Assembly (NCBI GenBank): GCA_002482535.1
Contig: DLGE01000007.1
Span: forward strand, 124,001 to 188,000
Length of the DNA stretch: 64,000 nt
Reading direction: 5' to 3'
From: Peptococcaceae bacterium UBA7702
GTDB lineage: Bacteria > Bacillota > Dehalobacteriia > UBA7702
A program made the position numbers and the translations under genes. Each line of letters starts with the position of its first letter. The stretch's first letter is position 1. This document shows positions 26,188 to 34,140 of the stretch, in pieces. The notes beneath the pieces were generated by a model, which worked only from the letters and a program-made list of their open reading frames with translations, had not been told where the DNA came from and did no database searches.

Positions 26188-28074
26188 ATGGCCTATACGT
26201 TTCAGGAATCATATATTCGCGTCGCCACGGCTTGTCCCTTGGTGTCCATTGCCAATCCCGCAGAAAACGGGAAAAGAATCGCCGAAATTTACGAAAAAGC
26301 GGCTAAAAAGGAAGCAAGCATCGTCTGCTTCCCGGAATTGGCCGTCACCGGCTATACTTTGGGCGATCTGATCCAGCAAAATCGGCTGCTTCTCGAGGCC
26401 AAAGAGGCTCTGCTGCGCCTGGCCGCCGCAACGAAGGGCCGCGCCACCGCCGCCATCGTTGGCCTGCCTTTGGCGGTTAATGACAATCTTTACGATGTCG
26501 CCGCCTTTTTGGCTGACGGCGAGATCAAAGGCATCGTGCCCAAATCCAATTTGCCCTCTTACAATGAATTTTATGAAAACCGCTGGTTTCAAACGTGGAA
26601 GGACGAAAATATCCGCATTGACCTAAAGGGCAAAAAAGTTCCCTTTGGCACGAAGCTGCTCTTCGATGCCGATGACGTGCTTTGCGGCATTGAAATTTGC
26701 GAAGACCTTTGGGTCGCCGGTCAACCCAGTGATTTTCTAACCAAAAACGGCGCCAAAATCATTTTCAATCCCAGCGCCTCACCGGAACAGATTGGCAAGG
26801 CCACCTACCGCCGGGATCTCGTGAAAATGCAGTCGGCGCGCTTGATCTGTGGTTATATCTACACCGGCTGCGACCAAAGTGAATCCACCGCCGAAATCGT
26901 CATGGGCGGCCATCAGATCATTGCCGCCAACGGCAGGGTATTGGCGGAAAAACAACCTTTTGAATCCAGGGAATTGCTCCTTACCGATATTGACCTCGAT
27001 CATTTGGCATATGATCGCCGAAGACAGAAGTTCCAAACCCTTCACGGAGTAAATGGGGTCGAAGTCATCGAAACATCGTTACAACGCCGTCAAACCGACC
27101 TTTTGACGAAAATCGAACAAAGCCCCTTCCTCCCCACAGAAACCGCGGCGAAGCGCCGGGAACGCCTGGACACGGTCATCGCCATTCAGGCCCAAGGCCT
27201 TGCCAAACGGTTGATCACCACCAAAAACAAACGGCTTGTCCTGGGTCTTTCCGGCGGTCTCGATTCTACCTTGGCCCTTCTCGTGGCCATGGAAGCGGCC
27301 AAAGTCATCGGCCAAAAACCCGGCGACACCATCACCGCCATCACCATGCCCGGCCCGGCCAGCAGCAGCCGCACCCAAGACAACGCGGCAAACCTTGCCT
27401 CAGCTCTCGGCATCCCCTGGGAAACCATTCCCATCGGGCCGATCATTGAAAGAGAATTTGAAGCCTTGAAACACGGCGGCGAGCAGGACATCGCCTACGA
27501 AAACATTCAGGCCAGAGCCCGCACCAGCATTTTATTTAATTACGCCAATATGAGGGAACATCCCGCCATCGTACTGGGCACCGGCGACCTCTCAGAAATC
27601 GCCTTGGGCTGGTCCACCTATAACGCCGATCAGCAATCCCACTATAATGTCAATGCCGGCGTACCGAAAACCATGGTACGGGCCCTCGTAAGCCATTACG
27701 CCGAAAGGCTGAATGAAGCGGCCTCGGCCATCGTTGCCGATATCGTGGCCACACCGATCTCGCCGGAACTGACAAAGGATGACAGCAAAACCATCAGCCA
27801 AAGTACGGAAGATATCATCGGCCCTTATGAACTTCACGACTTCTTCCTCTACTACCAACAGCGTTGGGGCGATACCCCGGAAAAAATCGCCGCTTTGGCA
27901 AAGGAGGCCTTCGGCGAAAAATACAGTGCTGAAACCATCGAAAAGTGGCTCACCGCCTTCATCAGAAGATTCAGAACCAGCCAATTCAAGCGGGACAACA
28001 TGCCCAACGGTCCTAAAATCGGTGCGGTAAGCCTAAGCCCCCGGGGCGACTGGCGTATGCCCTCTGATCTCTGA
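26188..28074 (+). CDS. nadE: Glutamine-dependent NAD+ synthetase
   Basis: A 628-residue two-domain enzyme that makes NAD+ from deamido-NAD+, ATP and glutamine. The ATG at 26188 follows GAGAGGAG by 9 nt. The N-terminal nitrilase-type amidase domain (about 1-290) shows CFPELAVTGY with the catalytic Glu, KSNLPSYNEF with the Lys, and GIEICEDLW with the Cys. The C-terminal synthetase domain starts at VLGLSGGLDSTLAL (P-loop, residue about 350) and contains VLGTGDLSEIALGW. Both active sites are complete. It is a single-gene unit with its own promoter and terminator. Confidence 0.97.
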   Translation: MAYTFQESYIRVATACPLVSIANPAENGKRIAEIYEKAAKKEASIVCFPELAVTGYTLGDLIQQNRLLLEAKEALLRLAAATKGRATAAIVGLPLAVNDNLYDVAAFLADGEIKGIVPKSNLPSYNEFYENRWFQTWKDENIRIDLKGKKVPFGTKLLFDADDVLCGIEICEDLWVAGQPSDFLTKNGAKIIFNPSASPEQIGKATYRRDLVKMQSARLICGYIYTGCDQSESTAEIVMGGHQIIAANGRVLAEKQPFESRELLLTDIDLDHLAYDRRRQKFQTLHGVNGVEVIETSLQRRQTDLLTKIEQSPFLPTETAAKRRERLDTVIAIQAQGLAKRLITTKNKRLVLGLSGGLDSTLALLVAMEAAKVIGQKPGDTITAITMPGPASSSRTQDNAANLASALGIPWETIPIGPIIEREFEALKHGGEQDIAYENIQARARTSILFNYANMREHPAIVLGTGDLSEIALGWSTYNADQQSHYNVNAGVPKTMVRALVSHYAERLNEAASAIVADIVATPISPELTKDDSKTISQSTEDIIGPYELHDFFLYYQQRWGDTPEKIAALAKEAFGEKYSAETIEKWLTAFIRRFRTSQFKRDNMPNGPKIGAVSLSPRGDWRMPSDL

Positions 28075-28092
28075 TTTCTCATAAAAAGTAAA

Positions 28093-28145
28093 GGGTGTCC
28101 CCTTCCCCTAAGTCCATGAACTTACGGTCTTGGGACACCCTCTTT
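28093..28145. terminator. Bidirectional terminator with GGGTGTCCC arms
   Basis: Arms AGGGTGTCCC / GGGACACCCT with a 30-nt loop and flanking A and T runs between convergent genes. The same arms occur in the hairpin that starts the repeat at 48489. Confidence 0.8.
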
Positions 28146-28166
28146 TCGCTAAACTTTTTGGTTTGT

Positions 28167-28454
28167 TTACTTTTTCCGTTTCGGATTTGCCGGAAACCAA
28201 CCTTTTTTGACCCGCTCTGCCTGATGTTTCAGCTCAAGAACGCTCCAAAGCAGGGTGAAGCCCAATATCGCCAACGTCGCGCCAAAGAGGATGTTTGCAA
28301 CGAAAAGCGAAGCCGCACAGCAGATCAGACCGGCGATCAGGAAGACCGGCCAAATGCCGCTGCCGCAATAATATTCGCATTTGATGACGACGGGATGAAA
28401 AAGCCCGATCAGCAAAAAAGCGATGGCACCGATGATGATTCCGGTCCAGTACAT
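28167..28454 (-). CDS. DUF4491-family small membrane protein
   Basis: A 95-residue membrane protein with three hydrophobic segments. The conserved pattern is clear: IIGAIAFLLIGLFHPVVIK at the N-terminus, GIWPVFLIAGLICC in the middle and the C-terminal ERVKKGWFPANPKRKK. These match the DUF4491 family, whose function is unknown. It lies 12 bp downstream of the HAD phosphatase gene and is probably co-transcribed with it. Confidence 0.85.
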   Translation of the reverse strand: MYWTGIIIGAIAFLLIGLFHPVVIKCEYYCGSGIWPVFLIAGLICCAASLFVANILFGATLAILGFTLLWSVLELKHQAERVKKGWFPANPKRKK

Positions 28455-28466
28455 ATCGTCTCCTCC

Positions 28467-29258
28467 TTAATCCATCAGACCAAAGTGCCGCAACGCAAGG
28501 TCCACGCCGTCATCATGAACGTCAGCAGTGATATAGTCCGCCGCCGCTTTCAAATCGGGATGGCCGTTGCCCATGGCCACAGAGATTTTGGCGGCTTTGA
28601 GCATCTCCATATCGTTGAGACCGTCGCCGAAAGCCATCACTTCATCCCAGGTCAAACCGTAGTGAGCAAGGAACTTTTCAATGCCCACTACCTTTCCCCC
28701 GGCTTTCGGAATCATATCATTGGTATATTTGCCCCAATTGGCCCCTTGGGTCTCAGGCATATGGGATAAAAGCAGTGTTAGCGTTTCCTCTTCACAAATA
28801 GGGATCAACTGATAAAAATCGTGTTCCTCCAGACCGTCGAGACCGCGAAAGGCAGGGACTTCAATGGATACGGTCTCCATGATCATTTTCAGCTTTTCAT
28901 CAAGATAATTTCCGTAGATGGCGTCCTCTTCCTCAAAAATGCACGGAAAAGGGTGTTCGCGCATATAGTCCAGAAGAAAAGTGATGTCACCGCGGTTTAA
29001 AGACTGTTTCCAGATCACCGGGTCTTTCTCCCTGTTTAGATAGCAATATTGCCCGTTCAACGCCGCGAAACCGTCCATTTCGACACCTTTTAACAGCGGT
29101 GAACCGTCCATTTCCAGCTTATGCCGGCCGGTGGCAAGAAATGTTTTAACTCCCTTTTTTCTGACCTGACATAGGGCTTTCTTGGTGGATTCCGGTACAA
29201 TGCCCTCTGGGTGGGCCACAAGGGTTCCGTCCATATCGAAAAAAATTGCTTTGATCAT
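28467..29258 (-). CDS. Cof-type HAD-superfamily phosphatase
   Basis: A 263-residue HAD-IIB hydrolase. Motif I IFFDMDGTL at residue 5, motif III Lys (GGKVVGIEKF), and motif IV GDGLNDMEML with VAMGNG are all present, as is the C2B cap region in the middle (ALNGQYCYLNREKDP). These enzymes dephosphorylate sugar phosphates or cofactors such as FMN and PLP; the substrate cannot be read from sequence. First gene of a two-gene unit with DUF4491 under the promoter at 29291-29319. Confidence 0.92.
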   Translation of the reverse strand: MIKAIFFDMDGTLVAHPEGIVPESTKKALCQVRKKGVKTFLATGRHKLEMDGSPLLKGVEMDGFAALNGQYCYLNREKDPVIWKQSLNRGDITFLLDYMREHPFPCIFEEEDAIYGNYLDEKLKMIMETVSIEVPAFRGLDGLEEHDFYQLIPICEEETLTLLLSHMPETQGANWGKYTNDMIPKAGGKVVGIEKFLAHYGLTWDEVMAFGDGLNDMEMLKAAKISVAMGNGHPDLKAAADYITADVHDDGVDLALRHFGLMD

Positions 29259-29290
29259 CTGCTTTCTCCTTTTGACGTATTGTCTCCCTA

Positions 29291-29319
29291 AGTATATCCT
29301 TCGTCAAATTTCCTGTCAA
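29291..29319 (-). promoter_or_regulatory. Promoter of the HAD/DUF4491 unit
   Basis: Read on the minus strand: TTGACA (29319-29314), 17-bp spacer, TATACT (29296-29291). Confidence 0.8.
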
Positions 29320-29444
29320 TCCGCCTTTTTCCATGGTAAAATAGAAAACGTAACCGGCAGTTGACAAAAAACAACGCACCCTTGGTAGATTGACCGGCGG
29401 CATTTTTGCTAAAATAACCATGAAAAAGAAAGGAAGTGAACCCG

Positions 29445-30062
29445 ATGAAGATGGGAGACAGAATTCAAGCTCTGCGGAAAGCAAAAGGCCTTTCCCAGGA
29501 ACAACTCGCCGAAAAAATCGGCGTTTCCCGGCAAGCGGTATCGAAATGGGAAAGCGAACAGAGTATCCCGGAACTGGATAAAGTGATGATGCTCAGCGAT
29601 TTTTTTGATGTTACCACCGACTATCTTTTAAAGGGCGTTGCCATTGAGTCCCCCTCGGCGGCGAAAAAAATAGATGCCCACATCTTTATGATGGCAGCCA
29701 CGGCCCTAAACTTCATGGGCCTGATCATCGCCGCTGCCGTTTGGTATGAAGAGCAGGTCGCCATGGCCCTTGTGATCGGACTGATCTTTATCGCTTTGGG
29801 CGTCATGGTTTTCGGCATTGGCCTTTATAGTTCCAGTGAACAGTCAAAAGCACCGGCAAAACGGAGTTTTTGGCTGATCAATATTTGGATCATCCCTTTT
29901 ATTCCCCTGGCTTTTGTTTACAATATTTTGGTCAGCGGTCTTATTGCTCCTTATCCCCTGCTGGTAAATTCCTTTTTCTATCTGGGCCTTTTCTGGCTTG
30001 TCTATTTTGCCATCGGCCTGACCGTCGTTTACCAGCTGCTGAAAAAGAAAAATAAGGTATAG
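29445..30062 (+). CDS. XRE-type regulator with membrane domain
   Basis: A 205-residue protein with an N-terminal Cro/CI helix-turn-helix (IQALRKAKGLSQEQLAEKIG, then SRQAVSKWESEQSIPELDK) and four C-terminal membrane segments (about residues 85-195). This architecture is common in Bacillota and links a membrane or envelope signal to transcription. RBS AAAGGAAG lies 8 nt before the ATG at 29445. It ends in TAG. It is a single gene with no obvious partner; 120 bp follow before the ferredoxin gene. Confidence 0.85.
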   Translation: MKMGDRIQALRKAKGLSQEQLAEKIGVSRQAVSKWESEQSIPELDKVMMLSDFFDVTTDYLLKGVAIESPSAAKKIDAHIFMMAATALNFMGLIIAAAVWYEEQVAMALVIGLIFIALGVMVFGIGLYSSSEQSKAPAKRSFWLINIWIIPFIPLAFVYNILVSGLIAPYPLLVNSFFYLGLFWLVYFAIGLTVVYQLLKKKNKV

Positions 30063-30188
30063 AATACGTCGTAGTTAGGCGCTATCATAAAACAAATATT
30101 TTCCCCTGTGAAGGGAATGCTATTGTCATGTGACGAAATATACCGTGTTCGACCCCAATTACGGGTCGTTGAAAAGGAGGTCATTACC

Positions 30189-30377
30189 ATGAAAGCTGTC
30201 ATTGATCGAGAGGGCTGCATTGCCTGTGAACTCTGTGTCGATACCTGCCCGGAAGTCTTCCGCATGGCCGAAGACGGCTATGCCGAAGTGATTGTGGATG
30301 AAATTCCCGCTGACGCCGAGGATCGCGCCATTGAATCCCAGGAAGGTTGCCCGGAATCGGTCATTACCGTATCGTAA
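30189..30377 (+). CDS. Single-cluster [4Fe-4S] ferredoxin
   Basis: A 62-residue ferredoxin. The start at 30189 follows AAAAGGAGG; the upstream frame is not used. The cluster ligands lie in CIACELCVDTCPEVF (a full CxxCxxCxxxCP set) and the distal Cys in EGCPESV. This matches small monocluster ferredoxins of anaerobes. It serves as an electron carrier, partner unknown. It is followed by a strong terminator. Confidence 0.93.
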   Translation: MKAVIDREGCIACELCVDTCPEVFRMAEDGYAEVIVDEIPADAEDRAIESQEGCPESVITVS

Positions 30378-30403
30378 CAGCACTTTCCCCCTAAAATCAA
30401 AAA

Positions 30404-30442
30404 CACCGGACGTGTCAACAACAATAGACACGCCCGGTTTTT
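30404..30442 (+). terminator. Terminator of the ferredoxin gene
   Basis: Stem with CCGG-CGTGTC and GACACG-CCGG arms (one mismatch) followed by T residues. Confidence 0.75.
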
Positions 30443-30469
30443 GGATTAATTCACTTGACGAAACCACAG

Positions 30470-30616
30470 ATGTTCCCGGGGGCCATCGGCAGCGGCGCTT
30501 TGCCCGTAGCTTATTTCGGCGTCGCCGAACGCTTTAGTGTTTTTGCCGCCGCCGGCTTTACCGCGGTTTTAGGTTATGAGCTGTTCATCGCCTTTGACCT
30601 CATGGAGGAAAAATAA
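30470..30616 (+). pseudogene. C-terminal fragment of a membrane transporter
   Basis: A 48-residue frame: MFPGAIGSGALP followed by VAYFGVAERFSVFAAAGFT and a final hydrophobic helix ending ELFIAFDLMEEK. It looks like the last two membrane helices of an MFS-type permease but lacks the rest, has no RBS and follows the ferredoxin terminator. It is probably what remains after a deletion. A hairpin with GGAAACCGCAAGG arms follows at 30652-30683. Confidence 0.45.
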
Positions 30617-30733
30617 CAGACCGGGGATTTTTGCATAGAATATCAAACAAAGGAAACCGCAAGGAATCATCCTTGCGGTTTCCGGCGTATTGTGTCCGTT
30701 TTACATCATATAAAAATTATTTTAAAATAACCC

Positions 30734-30762
30734 TTGCCTTTTCTAAAAAACTGTGTTAGGAT
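30734..30762 (+). promoter_or_regulatory. Promoter of the aroF-tyrA-pheA operon
   Basis: TTGCCT (30734-30739), 17-bp spacer, TAGGAT (30757-30762), 30 bp upstream of the leader peptide. Confidence 0.6.
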
Positions 30763-30791
30763 AAGTAAAATTATTCCTTCAGGAGCATGAC

Positions 30792-30896
30792 ATGATCAAC
30801 CTCAGCCCCGCAACCGAATATCGCTTTTTCGGCTTTACCTATTACTTTGGTAAGGCTTATTTCGGTTTGGCTGAAACAGTGTTAACCTGCTCTTGA
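30792..30896 (+). CDS. Phe/Tyr-rich leader peptide (attenuation)
   Basis: A 34-residue frame with AGGAG 6 nt before its ATG. Residues 10-24 contain five Phe and four Tyr (YRFFGFTYYFGKAYF). A strong terminator follows 17 nt after the stop codon, and the aroF start is 68 nt downstream of the stop. This is the arrangement of classic amino-acid attenuators: scarcity of charged tRNA(Phe) or tRNA(Tyr) stalls the ribosome and prevents the terminator from forming. Confidence 0.82.
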   Translation: MINLSPATEYRFFGFTYYFGKAYFGLAETVLTCS

Positions 30897-30913
30897 TCTG
30901 ATTTAAGGCACGT

Positions 30914-30946
30914 AACCCGCAGCCAGCCGGCTGCGGGTTTTTTGTA
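30914..30946 (+). terminator. Attenuator terminator of the aromatic amino acid operon
   Basis: An 11-bp stem AACCCGCAGCC / GGCTGCGGGTT with a 4-nt loop and six T residues, between the leader peptide and aroF. Confidence 0.88.
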
Positions 30947-30964
30947 TTTCGGGAGGTAAAAGAT

Positions 30965-31978
30965 ATGATTGTCATTTTAAAAAAAGATCCCAACAAAGAA
31001 CAGTTGGAAAGTCTCATTGATTGGCTGAAAGAAAAAGGGCTGCAAATCCATGTCAGCGTCGGCGTATCCCAGATGATTCTGGGCTTGGTGGGGGACACTT
31101 CTACCTTGGATATCGACTTGATCTCCGCTTTGGATATCGTCGAAGACGTGAAACGCGTTCAGGAACCCTACAAAAAAGCCAACCGCAAATTTCACCCCGG
31201 GGATACGGTGGTCAAAGTCGGCAATACGCAAATCGGCGGCGGCAATCTCACCGTCATGGCGGGACCCTGTTCCGTGGAAAGCGAAGCGCAAATCGTCGCT
31301 GTAGCCCGAGCCGTCAAAGACAGTGGCGCGACCATGCTTCGAGGCGGCGCTTTCAAACCGCGGACTTCTCCCTATGCCTTTCAGGGCATGGGCGCGGAAG
31401 GTTTGGAACTGCTAAAGCTGGCCCGAGCTGAAACAGGTCTGCCCATTGTGACCGAAATCATGGATACCGCCCAGATCGACCTCTTTGCCGACGTCGATGT
31501 CATCCAAGTCGGCGCGCGGAACATGCAAAACTTTAATTTGCTGAAGCTCTTGGGCCGCCAAGAAAAGCCCGTGATGATCAAGCGCGGCCTCTCCTCCACC
31601 TATGAAGAGTGGCTGATGAGCGCCGAATACGTCATGGCCGAAGGCAATAAAAACGTCATCCTCTGCGAGCGGGGCATTCGCACCTTTGAAAAATTTACCC
31701 GCAATACTTTGGATATTGCCGCGATTCCCGTATTGCGCCGCCTGACCCATCTGCCCATCATCATTGATCCCAGCCACGCCACGGGGAAGGCCTTTTTGGT
31801 GCCTGACTGCGCCAGGGCGGCGGTGGCCGCCGGTACCGACGGCCTATTGATCGAGGTCCACAACGATCCGGAACACGCCTTATCCGACGGCCCCCAATCC
31901 CTGCGGCCGGAGGCTTTCGACAAGCTGACAAAGAAATTACTGGCACTGCATGCCTTTATCAAAGAGCAGGAGGCTTAA
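30965..31978 (+). CDS. aroF: 3-deoxy-7-phosphoheptulonate synthase
   Basis: A 337-residue DAHP synthase that joins phosphoenolpyruvate and erythrose 4-phosphate, the first step of aromatic amino acid synthesis. An N-terminal ferredoxin-like domain of about 70 residues precedes the barrel, as in the regulatable Thermotoga-type enzymes. Barrel motifs: MAGPCSVES, MLRGGAFKPRTSPYAFQG, QVGARNMQN, VMIKRG, and IIDPSHATG. RBS GGGAGG precedes the ATG. It is first in the operon aroF-tyrA-pheA, 1 bp before tyrA, under the leader-peptide attenuator. Confidence 0.95.
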   Translation: MIVILKKDPNKEQLESLIDWLKEKGLQIHVSVGVSQMILGLVGDTSTLDIDLISALDIVEDVKRVQEPYKKANRKFHPGDTVVKVGNTQIGGGNLTVMAGPCSVESEAQIVAVARAVKDSGATMLRGGAFKPRTSPYAFQGMGAEGLELLKLARAETGLPIVTEIMDTAQIDLFADVDVIQVGARNMQNFNLLKLLGRQEKPVMIKRGLSSTYEEWLMSAEYVMAEGNKNVILCERGIRTFEKFTRNTLDIAAIPVLRRLTHLPIIIDPSHATGKAFLVPDCARAAVAAGTDGLLIEVHNDPEHALSDGPQSLRPEAFDKLTKKLLALHAFIKEQEA

Positions 31979-31979
31979 C

Positions 31980-32816
31980 ATGAACATCGCCATCGTCGGC
32001 TTGGGGCTGATCGGCGGCTCCTTTGCCAAAAGCATCAAAGCGCGCACCGCCCATAGGGTATGGGGAACGGATATTGATCATGAAACCATGACCTTAGCCC
32101 GGCTCTGCGGCGCCATCGACGCTCCCTTAGAGGAAGAGAAGCTAAAAGACTGCGACCTGATCCTCGTCGCCCTCTGCCCCGCGGCTGCCATCACCTGGGT
32201 GCAGGAACACAGCGGGCAGATTTCCGCTAAGACCACCGTCGTCGATCTTTGCGGCATTAAGCGGGAAGTTTGCGCCGCCCTTACGCCCATCGCGGAAACA
32301 AAGGGCTTTTCCTTCATTGGCGGGCACCCTATGGCCGGCAGTGAACGGGGCGGCTTTGTCAATGCCAAAGACAATCTTTTCTGCGGCGCCGCCATGATCT
32401 TAACACCCCTGGAGACAACGGACATCCATCTTTTGGAGGATTTAAAACGCTTCTTTACCGACGTCGGCTTTGGCAGCCTGACCTTTGCCACCCCGGAGGA
32501 ACACGACCGTATCATTGCCTTTACCTCCCAGCTGGCGCACATCACCTCCAGCGCCTATATCAAATCTCCGGAAGCTCAAAGGAACAGGGGCTTTGCCGCC
32601 GGCAGCTACCGGGATATGACCCGGGTAGCGCTGTTGGATGAAGCCATGTGGACGGAGCTGTTCCTTGCCAACAAGGATTTTCTGACCGAGGAGCTTTCCC
32701 TGCTCATCGAGAATTTAAAGGAGTACCTCGCCGCCTTAAAAGAGGGAGACGCCCAACAATTACGCGCCCTTTTGAAAGATGGCCGGGAAAAGAAAGCCAC
32801 TGCCGGCGGCAACTGA
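31980..32816 (+). CDS. tyrA: Prephenate dehydrogenase
   Basis: A 278-residue NAD-dependent enzyme that converts prephenate to 4-hydroxyphenylpyruvate for tyrosine. The start at 31980 lies 1 bp after the aroF stop (the earlier in-frame start inside aroF is rejected) and gives MNIAIVGLGLIGGSFAKSI with the dinucleotide-binding loop. Active-site stretches GHPMAGSERGG and TSQLAHITSSAY are typical. It lacks an ACT domain, so feedback probably acts on AroF or at the attenuator. Confidence 0.93.
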   Translation: MNIAIVGLGLIGGSFAKSIKARTAHRVWGTDIDHETMTLARLCGAIDAPLEEEKLKDCDLILVALCPAAAITWVQEHSGQISAKTTVVDLCGIKREVCAALTPIAETKGFSFIGGHPMAGSERGGFVNAKDNLFCGAAMILTPLETTDIHLLEDLKRFFTDVGFGSLTFATPEEHDRIIAFTSQLAHITSSAYIKSPEAQRNRGFAAGSYRDMTRVALLDEAMWTELFLANKDFLTEELSLLIENLKEYLAALKEGDAQQLRALLKDGREKKATAGGN

Positions 32817-32857
32817 CAGGCTGACGGGAAAACTGATATCGACACTGGAGGATCATA

Positions 32858-33997
32858 ATGGAAATAACGGAAATTCGCAAGCAAATTGATGAAACCGACA
32901 AAGTGATTTTAGAACAATTCCTGACGCGGATGAAACTCTGCGAAGAGATCGCCGCCTGTAAAAAAGATCAGGCCCTCCCCGTTTTTAACCGCGAGAGGGA
33001 GCGGGAGATTTTGGCCCGGGCCGAAGAAAATGCCGGGCCAATGGGGCCTTACGCTTATTATCTGTTTTCCGTCCTGATGGAGCTCTCCCGCACCAGACAG
33101 GGGGAACTCTGCGCGGCTCCCACCAAAGTACGGACGCAAATCGAAAAAGCCTTGGAAAAGGAAGAAGATTTTTTTCCCCGCACCGGCACCGTAGCCTGCC
33201 AGGGGGTAGAGGGCAGCAACGGTCAAGCCGCCTGCGATAAACTGCTGCCCCGGGGCAAAATCGTCTATGTCAAAACCTTTGCGGCGGTCTTCTCCGCCGT
33301 GGAGTCAGGTTTGTGCAAATACGGCGTGGTACCCATCGAAAACAGCACCAACGGCTCGGTGCGCAGCGTCTATGAGCTGCTGCAAAAAAGAGGTCTCTTC
33401 ATCGTGGGGGCCACAAACCTGCAAATCCGCCATGAATTGCTGGCGAAGCCGGGAGTAAAAATGGAGGACATCAAAGAAATTTACTCCCACGAACAGGCCT
33501 TGGGCCAATGCAGTAAGTATTTGAACAGCCTGGATGACAGCGTCAAAATCACCGCCGCCGACAACACTGCCGCCGCCGCAAAAATGGTGGCGGAAACGGA
33601 CCGCAGGGATTGCGCCGCCATCGCCTCCCACGATTGCGCGGCCCTTTACGGTCTCACCGTGATCAACGATGATATCCAAGACAGCGACAACAACCATACC
33701 CGCTTCATTTGCGTGGCCAAAGAGCCGACGATCCACGCCGGGGCCAACCGCATCAGCCTGATTCTCTCCAGTGACAACAAACCCGGCGCCCTCTACGGCA
33801 TCCTCTCCAAATTGGCGGTGCGGGGCATCAACATGAGTAAACTGGAAAGCTGCCCGGTCACGGGCCGCAACTTTGAATACGTATTCTTTATCGAGCTGGA
33901 AGCCTCGGTGAAAGAACCCGGCGTTTTACCGGTTTTAGACGAACTGTCCCGGGTCTGTGAGGTATTCCATTATCTTGGTTGCTACGCTTCAGTTTGA
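32858..33997 (+). CDS. pheA: Bifunctional chorismate mutase / prephenate dehydratase
   Basis: A 379-residue fusion that turns chorismate into prephenate and then phenylpyruvate for phenylalanine. The chorismate mutase domain spans about residues 1-85 (IRKQIDETDKVILEQFLTRM, NREREREIL). The dehydratase domain follows (VPIENSTNGSV, SHEQALGQC, NNHTRFICVAKEP). The last 80 residues are an ACT regulatory domain: SSDNKPGALYGIL is intact, but the usual ESRP motif reads ESCP, so Phe feedback may be weakened. RBS CTGGAGGA lies upstream. Last gene of the operon. Confidence 0.95.
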   Translation: MEITEIRKQIDETDKVILEQFLTRMKLCEEIAACKKDQALPVFNREREREILARAEENAGPMGPYAYYLFSVLMELSRTRQGELCAAPTKVRTQIEKALEKEEDFFPRTGTVACQGVEGSNGQAACDKLLPRGKIVYVKTFAAVFSAVESGLCKYGVVPIENSTNGSVRSVYELLQKRGLFIVGATNLQIRHELLAKPGVKMEDIKEIYSHEQALGQCSKYLNSLDDSVKITAADNTAAAAKMVAETDRRDCAAIASHDCAALYGLTVINDDIQDSDNNHTRFICVAKEPTIHAGANRISLILSSDNKPGALYGILSKLAVRGINMSKLESCPVTGRNFEYVFFIELEASVKEPGVLPVLDELSRVCEVFHYLGCYASV

Positions 33998-34065
33998 CAG
34001 CACACTCTGGCAACGCCAAAGGCGACAAAACACCTGCGCCTGAATGAAACGCTATCATTATAGAA

Positions 34066-34106
34066 AAAGCCGATTTCTGACTTACATCAGAAACCGGCTT
34101 CTTTTT
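34066..34106. terminator. Bidirectional terminator between pheA and mttB
   Basis: Stem AAGCCGATTTCTGA / TCAGAAACCGGCTT (one mismatch) with T runs on both strands, closing the aromatic operon and the methyltransferase operon. Confidence 0.85.
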
Positions 34107-34140
34107 TATGGGCTTTTCCTCCGTCAACCTTTTTCGCCGT

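Noticed and set aside
30292..30537. A plus-strand frame across the end of the ferredoxin gene
   Set aside because: It runs through the ferredoxin terminator in a different frame and shows no protein features.
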